Positions 25,883-38,339 of a stretch of 64,000 nt of DNA are shown piece after piece (position 1 is the first letter of the stretch; the number at the start of each line of letters is the position of its first letter). The translations under genes were made by a program, and so were the position numbers. The notes under the pieces are model-generated. The model was not told the origin of the DNA. It made no database searches and was given only the letters and a program-made list of their open reading frames with translations. The stretch is from Pocillopora verrucosa (Eukaryota; Cnidaria; Anthozoa; Scleractinia; Pocilloporidae), in NCBI RefSeq assembly GCF_036669915.1, contig NC_089319.1:13587471-13651470 (forward strand). The letters are read 5' to 3'.

Positions 25883-28854
25883 TTATCTCCAGTCAAAACT
25901 CCTTTCAACATCGTCTATTTTATATTTTTGTAGTTCAGCGTCCCTTATTTTATCGTCTATTTTGTCTTTGAGCCACTCACTGACTGTGTTATTACTATAT
26001 ATTTGTGACAATAGATTGGATGCTTCGTCCCTCAATTGACGGTATGCGTTCACAGCCCTGAAATTGAGAAAAAATAATGAAAGTCAAACGCATTCGCATC
26101 TAATGTCAGTTTTACCTTTCTGAAGAGGTTCCTTATTCACTACAAATTAGAAGAGCCTTCCGTAAAATAAACAGCTAAAAAATAGATTCACTACTTAAAA
26201 ATATCACACTGTACTGCTAGTCAGTGCTAGAGGAACCATTATACATGCTTAGTGGGTCAGGCGTTGTTTTAGCCCAGAACTAAAATTGCATTTGAAATAT
26301 AATTTTTTACTATATAGACAGTGATGTTTCCTGGACGGAGATCGAAGACAAATACGCGTATCATCCCAAGGGTGTCTCAAGAGTCTCAACTTGTTGACTA
26401 AAACAGACTAACTGCGGTCTCTTTCAGGACATGAATTTCTTTTTTGTCAGAAGTAAGATTTTCAGCCCTGTTGCAAGCCGCAGACAGCTTTTAGATTAAT
26501 TCAGTGCGCAGCCGTCGTCAAGAAATTCATCAGATCACACATGCGCCTCGTTAGAACAGCTTCGTAAGTTTAATCTAGGGACTCTAGTTGGAACCTTACC
26601 AGCCATGGTCTGAAATTTAAGAGTGAACAACTGTTTCTTTTGTGAACTAAACGAAAATTAGTAAAATGCCCTGGTACCCTTCTGAAATCCCTCAAGTGGT
26701 TGTCTAGAAAATAGGGAGATAACGCTTACTGAATGCTTTTTAAGCGTGCAAAATGCAAACGGAAATAACTGAGAAAATTTTCTTCAAGTTGCCTTTCCAA
26801 CATCCAACCTTTTTCCCTAGGAAGAGAAAAAAAAACAACCAACATTTCAGAGAGGACTTGCAACGGTTGAAGGGTTATTCCCCACACTATACAGATTAAA
26901 TGATGATCATTGTCACGTTTCTTTATCTCTGCTAGGCAATACAGCACATGATCACGCAACGAATTGCAGAAGCGGCTGAGATATGAGTTTGACACGGTGT
27001 CGGGTAAAAAACAGTACGAGCCAACATAGCCTGATTTGTGAAAACTGTACAATTGGAAAAAAAGACCGCAACTTTGCATCAACATCAGATTATCTGATAG
27101 CGGGGATCGCAGTACACGCAAAACGCGCGCGCAGCAAAACACCATACCTAAGGAAAACTAGAATGATATTTTCTTTTTTCTCTTCCGGGTATTTTGACTC
27201 TACGAATCGTCGATTCTAAAAAAAGGCAAATAACGACTGAAAAATTAAAACAACGTTACTGGCTTGTAGTAACACTTCGAAAATTGATAAGTTCTCTAAA
27301 TATCAGTGTTCACGTGTCTAAACAGTATTGTTTACTGGAAGATTTTGTGTATAATAAAATAACGAAAAGTTTTCTTGTCATCAAGTAAACAATGGCCAAA
27401 ATTGACTTGTTTCGTTGCGTTGGTCTTGTTCGCGCATGAAATGTGTACGTTTTTGGGCTCTTAACAGCAACGTGGGTATTTCTTAGTCATTTTTTATTGT
27501 TTTTGCAGATAGAATTTGGTAGTAAGCAATCTTTGGGAGAACTTGACTTGACTTTGATAAGATCCGCAGACGTTTTGGTACACGTACGAAAAATTTGTAT
27601 CTTGAATTCAGAGAAAGATTTGTCACACATCGACCATTTGTTTAAACAATGAGTTACTTAGCTATTTAAATTTCATGAGAACTTGCATTTGGAAACAGGA
27701 AATCTAAAAAATATTAACTAAGAATTATGCTTGGTCGTCCCGTTCTAGAAAAAGAAAGTGATTGTGCAGAAGCACACACTCAGTTCTCGACATGTCTCAC
27801 ATCCACAATATGAGTCTAGTCCATTCTAGTAATTTCATTGATCAGGCGTGCGGGGAAGAAATACATAGGCATGCGTTGCATGCAAGAGTTTTTTTTTCGG
27901 CTCGGCGGGTTAACATGGGGCACTTTGTGTACCTAATGTTTAATTTTTGTAACAGAAAGAGAGCATTATTTGCAAACGGACGAAAATATCGCATTATTTC
28001 ACCTTAAGAGAAAGAAAAAACCTAATTTATCAGAACTTACAGAGGTATTTTGTGGTCTATTGTCTCTACTGTTTAAATACTTCTAGGCAAAAATGAAATG
28101 CATCGGTACCACACTTATTGTTATCTCCTGCGCAGCAATTGTTTGGTCTCGTCTCACAATGCTATCTATTTCCCGTTGGAGAGAGAGTACGTTGCGTGAT
28201 GAGACCAAATAACAGTTGCGAAAGAGACTACGCTCACTGCCGATCCTTTAACAAGGAGAAATCAAAATCATTCGTCTACAGTTAGTTGCCTGAAAAATAT
28301 AATTCCACGTAATTGTACTACGAAAAGCAAACTGAAACTCTGCTGTATCTCCAATACACGATATAAGTGAATAAGTATAGGAAATCGTATGAACGCGAGT
28401 GCATTTCGTGATTTATGGGCACGAGTGATGTTTTGAAAGTTCTCAAAATTGCACGAGCCGTAGGCGAGTGCAATTTGAGAACTTTCAAAACATCACGAGT
28501 GACCATAAATCACGAAATGCACGAGCAGGTTCATATGATTTTTTATTTATTAAATTCTCGACAAAATTACTCCAACATTTTATCGAGTTGTTCGTGCTCG
28601 TATTCTTCCATTTTTCGGTTTACTTTTCGTTGAGTCGCCCATGTTTGCCAGACATTTAACCAGGTCTGTGAAGCTTTCAACGTGTTTTTGTTTTTCGCAT
28701 TTTCTTTAAGTTGCTCAACGATGTTTTGGTTTGACAAAGCAAACCGGCTGTCAGCCATTTTTTTATAATTTGGTGTTCAAATTTGGCGCTTCCCCGGTGT
28801 TTCCATGGCAACTTCTCCGTATTGCACTCTATAACCTCTGTTGCACTCTATTGC

Positions 28855-28899
<45 letters not shown>

Positions 28900-28956
28900 A
28901 AAAACCGTTCAATCGATTTAGTCTAGAATCTGGAAATAGAAAGAAGCTAGATATGT

Positions 28957-28997
<41 letters not shown>

Positions 28998-29071
28998 CGG
29001 AAGATATGAGGAGAAACGTTTTTCCCAAATTTATAGAGATTTGTATGGAGCCGCCATGCTGGTGCCCACCT

Positions 29072-29103
<32 letters not shown>

Positions 29104-29104
29104 C

Positions 29105-29149
<45 letters not shown>

Positions 29150-32100
29150 TCTCTAAGAACTCATAAACGTAACAATAATACTTTATTCTAATACAAGAAC
29201 TGTTCAGATAGCTGAATTTCCCTAAATAAGTCACCTTTTAAACCAACATAACAGCTCTCTCGCTCGTCATGTAAAGGCCACGTCACGCAAAAGCTTAGAA
29301 ATTCAAGAGTAGTCTATCACTAAACCAAGAACCCATTTGGAGTGAAAATTTGTCTGAATATTAGTTTTTAGCTGCTCTAATACATCATGAAAGTAAAATC
29401 TCAAGAGGATCAATAGTTCTGAAGTCTGAAATTTAGTGACGTCACGTGAAAACCAGCAATAACCTATTTATGCATTCATCATTGACCAATCAGAAACGCA
29501 ATATTTTGTTGAGTATATAATAAGTGAAGATACACTGAACAAGAGAAAAGGATAATATTTCAAAGAGGGCTCCGTGATTGGTTGTTGCTTATCTCGACGT
29601 TGCCCTCCCCATGTGAAGTACATGATAAAATGCAGGTTGTTTAAAAAGAATTAACACGCGATTGGATTAAGTCCAAGGTAGCTAAAAGCCGGTTTTATAC
29701 GTAGAAAAAGTTAAAACGCGGGAGAATTGCTTTAAAAAAAAAACACAATCAGTAGCTTTTAGTTCCATGTGAATTTTTTTTCAGTGTGGTCGGACAATGC
29801 GGTCAGAATACGCGATGAAATGCAGATTGTTTACAAGGAAATAACACGTGATGGAGCGAAGTCTAAGTTGGCAAAATAGAATTTGATTGGTGGAATACAA
29901 TTCAAGCGCGTGAAAAATTGCCTAATGTTCATGTAGTGCAATGAATGGGTATGTTCTGATCGGACTTTGGACGTTTTTTTCATGGTACGTGATGGGCGTT
30001 GCGTGTAAGTTGTGAGTAAAGGAGCGGAGAAAGCAAGTTTTAACTTAAAAATGATGCAAATGATGTGAACCCGTCATATCCCGATAATCTCGACCTTAAT
30101 CGATGAGGCTCTCGCGAAGGCCACAACCATAACACTTATCAAATGAGCACAAAATTTATTGCATCATTTACTAGAAAACAATACCCAAACGCCGTGATCA
30201 GTGCAAGACATCCAAATGCTGTGATATGATTGATGCGAGATACATACCCTAAATGCTGTGATTGGTGCAAGATATCCAAATGCTGTGATATGGTTAATGC
30301 GAGATACATACCCTAATGCAGCAATCTGATTGGTGCGATATATAACTCTACATGCTAACATAGAGTTTTCTTTTTTTTTTACAAAAAAAAGTTACTCAAA
30401 AAGGGAAGCTTCGCTTTTATGATTGATTAACTCTCATTACAATTATGTTATGAATCAAGTATCCAGGAGATTGACCATTAGATCCTAACTATCTTTAAGA
30501 TGATCTACTCCTTCCACGTGCAATAAATGCATCAAGTACTAGAAGAGAGCATTACATATCGACTGAAGTAATGAAAAACTTTAACATCAGAAAAATAGTT
30601 TTGCTCACGTGCTATGCACTAATGCCAGTCCATGATTAGCATCCTTCAGTTTACAGCTGAGTTCGTAGATCTCATGGCCTGGGAAGTCTCCGTACCTTTC
30701 TGTTTCACTGAAAAGTGCAATTGGAGTGAAACTAACGTACCTTTATGTTACAAGACCATTGTCTATGACTTGATAATATAATTGAGTAATTATATACCCT
30801 TCTATTAACTACTCAAATTGCATGCATGTTTATAATATCATTTTGCTCAGATGAAGGTGATAGATATGGCACCTTAATACTACATTCACACTTAAATTAT
30901 TCTACTGAACCCATCTTACTCAAAGTATTCAGTTCCTTCCACATCGATTCTCCCACTGAAACCAAGTTCCTGAGATAACGCTTTACGCAGGGCCTCGTTC
31001 ATTTGACCTATAAGCAAAAACAAACAAAAATATATATTGAGACAAAGGCTTTTGAAAGGAGAATCACTTTACGTTGAATCGTTTTATTTCTTGAGAGGCT
31101 TCTTTAAAGAATTAGCCTCACCACAATATAATTCATGAATTATAATGAACTCTCGCACGATCTGCATTTGATCCATTTTATTTGCGTGAAATGCAACATT
31201 CATTATAATATATACCTTCTACTAAAAAGTCAATCTCTTGTATCGTCTTCAAACAGTAGATGCTGGAAAACTAACCTTCGTCGATGGCCTTCAAACATAA
31301 TGCGAGGGACGGAATCCCTGCTGGTAATAACTCGCACAAAGTGCCGTAGTGGTCATATCTTCAAGATATAAAGGTGCCATAACTTCACACACGAATGATA
31401 AAGAGATCATCAAAACACTGAATGAAAAGGTTTTACTGTAATGAGAATGACAGATAGATAGAGAATAATACATTGGCACGCGTGGCTATGGAATTTCTTT
31501 GCGAGTGTTCGACTCGATTGCTCAGGAGTGAGATGTCGAGATAACCACGTAACTTTCACACGTAGCAGCCATAATCCGAGAAAATTCCGACAAACAATCA
31601 TGTATTGAGGATAGACGCGTCAGCAGCTGATTGGCGATATCAAACACACGTGAAAAGAGATCGTATTTTTTCACGTGCGTGGTTACGGCTTTTCTCAGGG
31701 CTGGAAATCCTTGTATAAAACCGTAGTTTATATGATTATTAATAACAATTATTCATAACAGTTAATCGGCGGAGAAAATGTAAACTGTGCGATTTCGTCA
31801 GTTTGTAATTGAAATCTACCGCGGGACTCACCGACTCCAGCCAGTGAGCGCAATACCTAACACGTCACTTTTCTTGGAAATCTTAGACATGATCTCCACC
31901 CACTGGAGATTATTTGAAACGTGCTTAGATATGGTCACGAAGTCAGAATTCGGTCCGGTGGCACCTGTACAAAAAAGGTAAAGCGTCAATATGTTTTAAA
32001 GTATCGAGCTGACCGCGCACAATAAGCTGAAACATTACATTTGAGGAGAGTAGTCACGGGCGAGTAAATTTGTTTTCATTGATATTTTTAGCGATGTTAT

Positions 32101-35100
32101 GTAAGTATGTGGAAAAATTGTAGCAGGTGCAAACTTTCAATGAAAATTTTTATTCTGTCGTAAATAGAAATGTCAAATAAAGAGTGTTATTTGGTCATAT
32201 GAATGGTGATAACATCATACCCTTAAATGCACTAGCAGTCCAAATCTTGGGGAAAGCTTCAAGGTACCTTTGAAACATCTCTGTGGATAGTTCGATATTG
32301 AAAATAACATTAATACCTAAGAGAAAAATTCGAACAATACCGATATAAGAACGCATATTTCCCATACACTACATGAAACAGAACTAAATCATACCAGCTT
32401 CTTTCGGTCAACACCTCAATTACCTCACAATTTCAAAATGAGACGTGACGAGCCAATCTGAACAGGAAAACATTTTAGTAGTTGTAAAAAGAATGAGAAT
32501 GAAAAGGGGATTGATAGAGCTATTTTTTTAAAAAAGTAGTTTCCATAATGAAACCATTTTAAAAACATTTTGCTATAATTTGAATTAGGTCATACTTTTT
32601 ATCGGCATGGCAATAAAATTATCTTGCTAGAACTGTCTGTGACTGCATGATAGAAACATGAGAGGTAGGATATATCAAGTAAGTCTCTTACCTTTTAGCG
32701 TTCGTTGCTATGAAATTTACAGCGACATATCTAATTCTTACCCTTCGCAAAATGTCTTCTTAGGTCAGTCCTATAATACCAAATCATAGGCTCTGCCAAT
32801 TTTCCGATGGCTTAAGGAAAGTACAAATGGTTGATTAGCGGTTCGTATTTGAGCAGTCAAGTTTTAATGACCCTGATCAAACTGATTTTACACGTTAGAA
32901 GGCAACTGGTAACCGAGAAACAATAAACCCTTAAAGTAACCCTTACTCCCTTACTCTTTTCTCCCCTCTCGCAACTCTGTTTTCATTGATGAGTGCCGAG
33001 ACTTGCAACAAATAATGTCTTTCGTGTTTAATCCCTCCCGTGCTGTCTTGCACACTTATAATGTACTTGTTACAAATCATTCAAAGTGTTTTGAAAAAAT
33101 GGAAAACGAATTGCCAAATGTGCCGTTAATCACCATTGTATATTAATTCACGGCTATGTTGTTGATAACGCGCAGAAGTAATATCGCTAAAAAAGAAAAA
33201 ATCAAACAAACAACAATGACACAAATAACCCTCAAATCGGACGAAAGAAATGAAGCGCCCCCTTCCTCCCCCTTAATATGCCCCCTGCCCATTATTCACT
33301 GATTTCAGTGAGTGCCCGGAGCAATCACTAAAGGATTAAATTTACCTTTGAGAAATTCGATGCTCCACTCTCTCATCATATCATCCCACATTATTGGAGT
33401 AATTCCCTTACTCCGCACATGCTGAAGAACAGGTATCATGTGCTCCAAGAATATCATGCTCTTGTTTCTTTGGTCGTCTGCACAAGTGCGACAAGTTTTC
33501 AAATTCCAAACCTATATATGTGAAAGAACAACATTCTCAATATTCTGCTCTGAGCTCAATCAATTATCATGTGAAATATCATTAGTGTCACTGATGTCAT
33601 ATGATGTCGATATGAATGGATAAACTGACCATACTTTGCTCTGTAAAAATTTGTCATCCTCTTTTAAAAAGTAAAATTATCGCTTACTTCATCAGCTCCA
33701 ACATGAAACCACTTGATTCCAGGATGTAGTGCGGCCACTTGGTCTATCATTTCTCTGACTAAATCTGCAGACTCTGAATGATGGAATTATAAGACACTAA
33801 AGAAGAGCTTTGGAAACATGGCCACATATTTGGCAACCGGTTTAGTAATTGCTGGTTTTTTTTTTTAATTTTATCCATTTTTTTTTCTGCATTCAATGTT
33901 TTGCTTTATTTACGTCATCCTTTTGTTTTCTTTTAATGTTTGTTGTTCATTAAGATCATTCGCTTAGGATGAGAACTATGGTTTAGCAGAACAGAGTCTA
34001 AGTTGCGTCGCCGGTATCAATGAATCTTATATGGAGACCAGAAATCTAATCATTGATAAGCACTCAAGAAAAATGAACCTACCTGGATTTTTGGGGCAAA
34101 CTGAGTTGGTGTATTTCGCAGTCTCGCGAAGATGTTTGAATTCGTCATGCTTTAAAACAAACTATTGGAAAAAATAGAATGACAATACTGAGAAATAGGG
34201 AGAAATTGTGTCGCGAACTTATTATTGTATTTAAGACTACGAAGACTTTATTGGGAAACGGGGCACATTTCAAAAGCTAAGTTAGACCTGGCTAGTTTAC
34301 TTAATTAATTTTCTGAACTGGTCGAAATGTTTGACGAACAGCTTCATTATATTATATTCTTTATCATGGCGATTTATGGATTATTCAGTTATAAAAAACT
34401 AGTCTGGTCAGTCTCAATAATGAAATCGCGCCAAAGAAAACGTCTTGCCCAAATATATCCTAAGGCCTTTCAGGGTCATTCAGGCGAGTATACCTCAAGA
34501 TGGCCGAATGTCTGCACCAGCGGTATGACTGTAAGGTTGTGTTGCATTACTTCTTTCACCAGTATGGTAATATCGTCTTTGCTATAATGCAATAATGAAT
34601 TTAGGAATATAGCAGTGAATGCCCTAAATTTAAAACTGTTCACTGAGTTAATTCATGGCATCGGTTCTTTGTGGAAATCATTCGAATCACGTTGTGAAAA
34701 TCAATTGAATCACGAGAGAAAACCCTGCCAAAGTCGATCGTTCAAATTATTGATTTAATTCAGTAGGAGTTAAAGTTATAGGCTACATAAGCATAAGAAA
34801 ATATGTTTGTTGTGAAACCAGCAATGAAATTATCGCTCTGATCAAATATCTCAAATAAAGCAAAACATTTGCTTTAGCTTGGATCATCACAAACATTTAC
34901 CAGCTCACGTGCTATTTTTGTAGGAATCCCAGAAATAAAATTATATGGTACTGGTGAGCTATTTGCAGATTGATGATCAATTTCACCTGTATGCATTGGG
35001 TCCTTGAATCACCTGGAGCTGTCCATTGTATGGGAAAGTATCAGAGTATTCGATAAGGAGCCCTGTGGCACCCCATTTAACGAAATGTGGTAGCAACTGA

Positions 35101-38100
35101 TGAAGAAAACAATTTGAATTAGATCTTAAAAACATATTGAATACTTCATGGAAAGTGTTTCCGTCTGGTATTTACACACGAGTTGGTTGTATCGGAAATA
35201 GAACGAGTGAGCGCAGCAAACGAGTAAGATTTCTGATACAAACCGACGAGTGCATGAATAGCATACCGACAGACTTTCCATATTGCATTATGGTAAACAC
35301 ACGTAGATTCAATTTTTGTTAAATGACAATTTAACATGAAGGCAGACTTAAAGGATTTAAATTTAGAATCAATGAGTTGTCAAGTATTGATGTATTACCT
35401 GCAGTAGGTAGGTCATATTTGGAGGTGCACCACCAAGATCCAGATGAACAAGCTTGTGTCCATTAAATCTGAAACATGATGAAATACCATAAAAGTTCTT
35501 GATTCACTTTGTTTGCCCTAAAGGAACATCCCGAATATACTCGAACAGAAATGTGCTTTCCAGCGGGGTGCAATCATGGGGTTCCTGCGTTAGATTGGGG
35601 TAGCCATTTGGGTACGTTTACTAAAAAGGGAAATAAATTGAAATGTAGTCGCATTCATTTGAAATTTTACGTAGAATTTAATTATGAAGAACATGGAGCC
35701 TCTTTCCATATCCTAAATAAAGCCTTTTTTCTAGAACTGTACAGTTAAAGGTGAAACTGTTCTTTCATAAGCGAGGATAGTTATGTCTAAACCAACTTTC
35801 CCGCTTTACACACCCACCCAAACTGCAAGCGAGTAGCCCTTCCATAATGATAATAATAATAATAATAATAATAATAATTTATTAGTTGTATAGCCCTATT
35901 TACATGTACAGATCAATAGTGCTTTACACTGAATAAAAATTAAAAACCTTATATATCTAAATAAAAATTTACAATAGTAATGGTAGCTAAAAATACATAA
36001 GAATAAATTATTTTAATGTAATATATCTGAGTTAATGATTACAAAAAGCTTCATTAAACAGAAACGTTTTAATAGCTTTTTTAAATTTATCCAAACACTT
36101 AATCATTCTAATTTCATGAGGAAGTCTGTTCCATAAGTATGGTGCTGCTGCCTGAAAAGACCGATCTCCAAATGTCTTCAGCATCTTACCCTTAGGGGGC
36201 TCTAAGTAAAGACCGTCATTAGATCGAAGACAATAAGAAGATTTTGATTTAATAGATATAAGGCTGTTAATATATGACGGAGGTAAATTATGAACCGCTT
36301 TAAAAGTAAGTAGAAGAATTTTAAATTTAATGCGAGCCTGGATTGGAAGCCAGTGTAACTCATATAGAATAGGAGTAATATGCGAGTACCTTCCAACGTT
36401 CAATAGCAGTCTTGCGGCTGCATTCTGATTCATGATGCTGCCTCCTCACTGTACCTCACATATCGTAAAGTTGTTTTTAAACGTCATACTTACTCATTTG
36501 TAAAGATTTCACCACATGTAAGAGTTGTAACTATATTCAGTTACATATGGTATCAGAAATCAAAGGGTAGTTTAGTGTTTAAAGCCCGCAAAGAATGGAT
36601 AAGACACCATGCTTACTTTTTCCTTGCGTCACCCTTCTGAGACGTGTCCCCGAGATGCTGAGCGTGCATTTTCGTTGTGATATTGTACAATATTTCTTTT
36701 GTCTGATGAAGCTCAACTTTTGCTTCATATGCTTCTCTTCTCGTCCTCGACAATTCTGAATAGCGAAAAGTATATCTAATCAGGATAGAAATAATATAGC
36801 TGAGGTATCAATGAATAAATGTTCGAAACTCTTTCAAGAAACTAGTGACCTGCGTTAAGAACCTGTGCAAAATTTTCTCCGAAGAGCGGCAAACATTTGA
36901 AATATCAGCCTGCCAAAACTCATGCCCACCATGATGATGGTTTTAAAATCTGCTGCTTATAGTGTGACTTAAGTCTCTCATCGGAGAATTGACCAAAAAC
37001 CTAATTAAGTGACGTATACGACAAAAGTTCTTTAGAAAAAGTCTAGTTCTAAACAATATATATATATATATATATATTTTTTTAAACAATTTTATTCTAA
37101 CCTTTCATTTACACAGTTACAATTTTACATTCATAAAATAGGTTAAAAATGATAACAATTCGATATATCTAACAATCTTACGCTATTACGCTATTATGCT
37201 ATTACGCTATTTTCAGCTTAAGAAATTAAACAAATTAAACTAATTAAACCAAGCTACATAACGTAAAAAAAAAAGAGAAAAAACAGGATAGAAGGCAAAT
37301 CGGCTTAAGATTTTTTAAATTATTAACCATTCCTTTTCATTTGAATATCCATTTCTTTTCAAAGAAGTTTTTCTTATTTATTTTTCTTTCAATTTCATAT
37401 TTGATAGCTATCTTGTTCTGATAACCTTGTATTTTAGGGTGTATTTGTTTTCTTCTGCAGTCCCACAAAAACAGTTTTCCGATAATAATAAAGTAATTGA
37501 GTAGTGTATGTGAAGGGCATTGTGTTAAAAGCATTCCAAATAAAACATTTTCCAAAGTCAGGTGAACTACCTGATTTGACAAGCGGAACCAGTACAATTT
37601 GAAATCATTCCAGGACTGTCTCGCATAAGTGCATTGATAAAGCAGGTGATATAGCGTTTCTCGCTCAGCTTCGCAGAGAGTGCATAAGTCATCAGCTCTA
37701 AAGCCAATTTTACACAATTTCGTGTTTGTGTAGAGTATATTGTTAAGGATTTTATACTGAAAAGTTCTAAACAATATTAATACAGGAACAATGATTTTCA
37801 TGCACATCGAATACGAATAACGAGTTCACCTGATTTCTGAACCTGCTTTTTGAGACTAAAACATAAAATGGAAGACAGTACTTACCAAACATAAGACGCT
37901 TCACCAGGGCTTCAGTATCATTGCACTGGGATAAGTCTAGGGCTTTCAACTGGCTCCATCTAAGTATGATACAATTCAGTATGTGTGTATAATACGCGCA
38001 CACACAAAAAAAGGAGAGATTAGAAGCTCCATAACACATTTCTTTGATTCGATTATTTTTGACTGAATGTGATAGACATGACATAAATTGACTATACTGA

Positions 38101-38328
38101 ATGATTATGGTAAATGATAAAGTCAGTAACCTTACAAAATTATGCAGCAAAAATGACACCGACAATCAGGTTGCTATATCAAGTGCACACTCTTAGTCCC
38201 CTGCCATCTTCATCAAAGTTAATTGGACTGCCCCTTTTTGGTGGGATTCGTTGCTGATAATATGATAAGACATTTGGGTCGTGATGGTCCATGAGAAAGC
38301 TGATTCCATGAGGAAAAGTTTCAGCCCT
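25883..38328 (-). CDS. HEXD: hexosaminidase D (GH20 beta-N-acetylhexosaminidase)
   Basis: Sixteen exons, transcription order: 38328-38189, 37959-37886, 36755-36617, 35468-35399, 35096-34987, 34581-34494, 34161-34083, 33764-33688, 33511-33346, 32810-32742, 32280-32221, 31964-31832, 31358-31276, 31007-30920, 30707-30609, 26057-25883. Summed length is 549 codons plus stop, all in phase. The glycosidase core starts at KLVHLDLGGAPP, then WGATGLLIEYSD, PLVQTFGHLE, and WFHVGADEVW with the GH20 catalytic Asp-Glu pair. PIMWDDMMREW and LTGWSRYDHYG follow, and the protein ends VERSFDWR. HEXD enzymes remove terminal N-acetylgalactosamine or N-acetylglucosamine and are found in nucleus, cytosol and vesicles. 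The first three exons (LDLSQCNDTE, KVELHQTKE) are a stalk outside the fold. The true 5' exon was not found; a hydrophobic frame at 39974-39726 is a weak candidate. The donor of the first exon (GTGCAC) is weak. Confidence 0.9.
28383..28540. mobile_element. palindromic MITE in a HEXD intron
   Basis: A near-perfect inverted repeat with arms of about 70 bases: left arm from aatcgtatgaac, right arm ending gttcatatgatt. The centre, around 28450-28465, is gcacgagccgtaggcgagtgc. There is no coding capacity. It is a snap-back MITE in the large last intron of HEXD. Confidence 0.85.
29050..29093. repeat. 44-bp palindrome centred on a cctaga loop
   Basis: Arms gccgccatgctggtgccca and its near-complement tgggcaccaacatggcggc enclose six bases. 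It may be the closed end of a hairpin MITE in the HEXD intron. Confidence 0.75.
30196..30345. repeat. 64-67 bp tandem repeat in a HEXD intron
   Basis: A unit containing atccaaatgctgtgatatg and gcgagatacataccctaa occurs in two full copies plus a partial one. Starts at about 30204, 30268 and 30335 give periods of 64 and 67 bases. It creates a short repetitive frame on the minus strand with no sign of being coding. Confidence 0.85.
35845..36433 (-). mobile_element. 5'-truncated LINE, RT C-terminal domain and AAT tail
   Basis: The minus-strand frame 36433-36032 encodes about 133 residues of a CR1/RTE-like reverse-transcriptase C-terminus (HITPILYELHWLP, RIKFKILLLTFKAVH, PYLWNRLPHEIR) with its own stop codon. 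A short 3' UTR and a tail of about ten AAT units follow, down to 35845. The intact frame suggests a fairly young insertion. It sits in a HEXD intron in the same orientation as the gene. Confidence 0.88.
37060..37762 (-). mobile_element. 5'-truncated LINE tail with zf-RVT motif and 15-bp target duplication
   Basis: The frame 37807-37337 contains C-T-L-C...ETLYHLLYQC, the zinc-binding domain that ends many LINE reverse-transcriptase proteins. An exact 15-bp direct repeat, agttctaaacaatat, flanks the element (37045-37059 and 37763-37777). So the element body starts at about 37762, and the first 15 or so codons of that frame are host intron. The 3' end has a T-rich/TA-rich tail on the plus strand. 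It lies in a HEXD intron. Confidence 0.9.
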
Positions 38329-38339
38329 CTAGGAGGCTG

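Noticed and set aside
26726-27145. 139-codon minus-strand frame inside the last HEXD intron
   Set aside because: It interrupts no known domain, has no flanking splice logic with HEXD, and is cysteine/leucine-rich as expected from translated AT-rich intron.
36032-36433. 133-codon intact frame as a host gene
   Set aside because: Motifs HITPILYELHWLP and PYLWNRLPHEIR plus the AAT tail show it is the end of a LINE reverse transcriptase.
37337-37807. 156-codon frame starting with its own ATG as a gene
   Set aside because: The 15-bp target duplication shows the first codons are host intron and the rest is a LINE tail.
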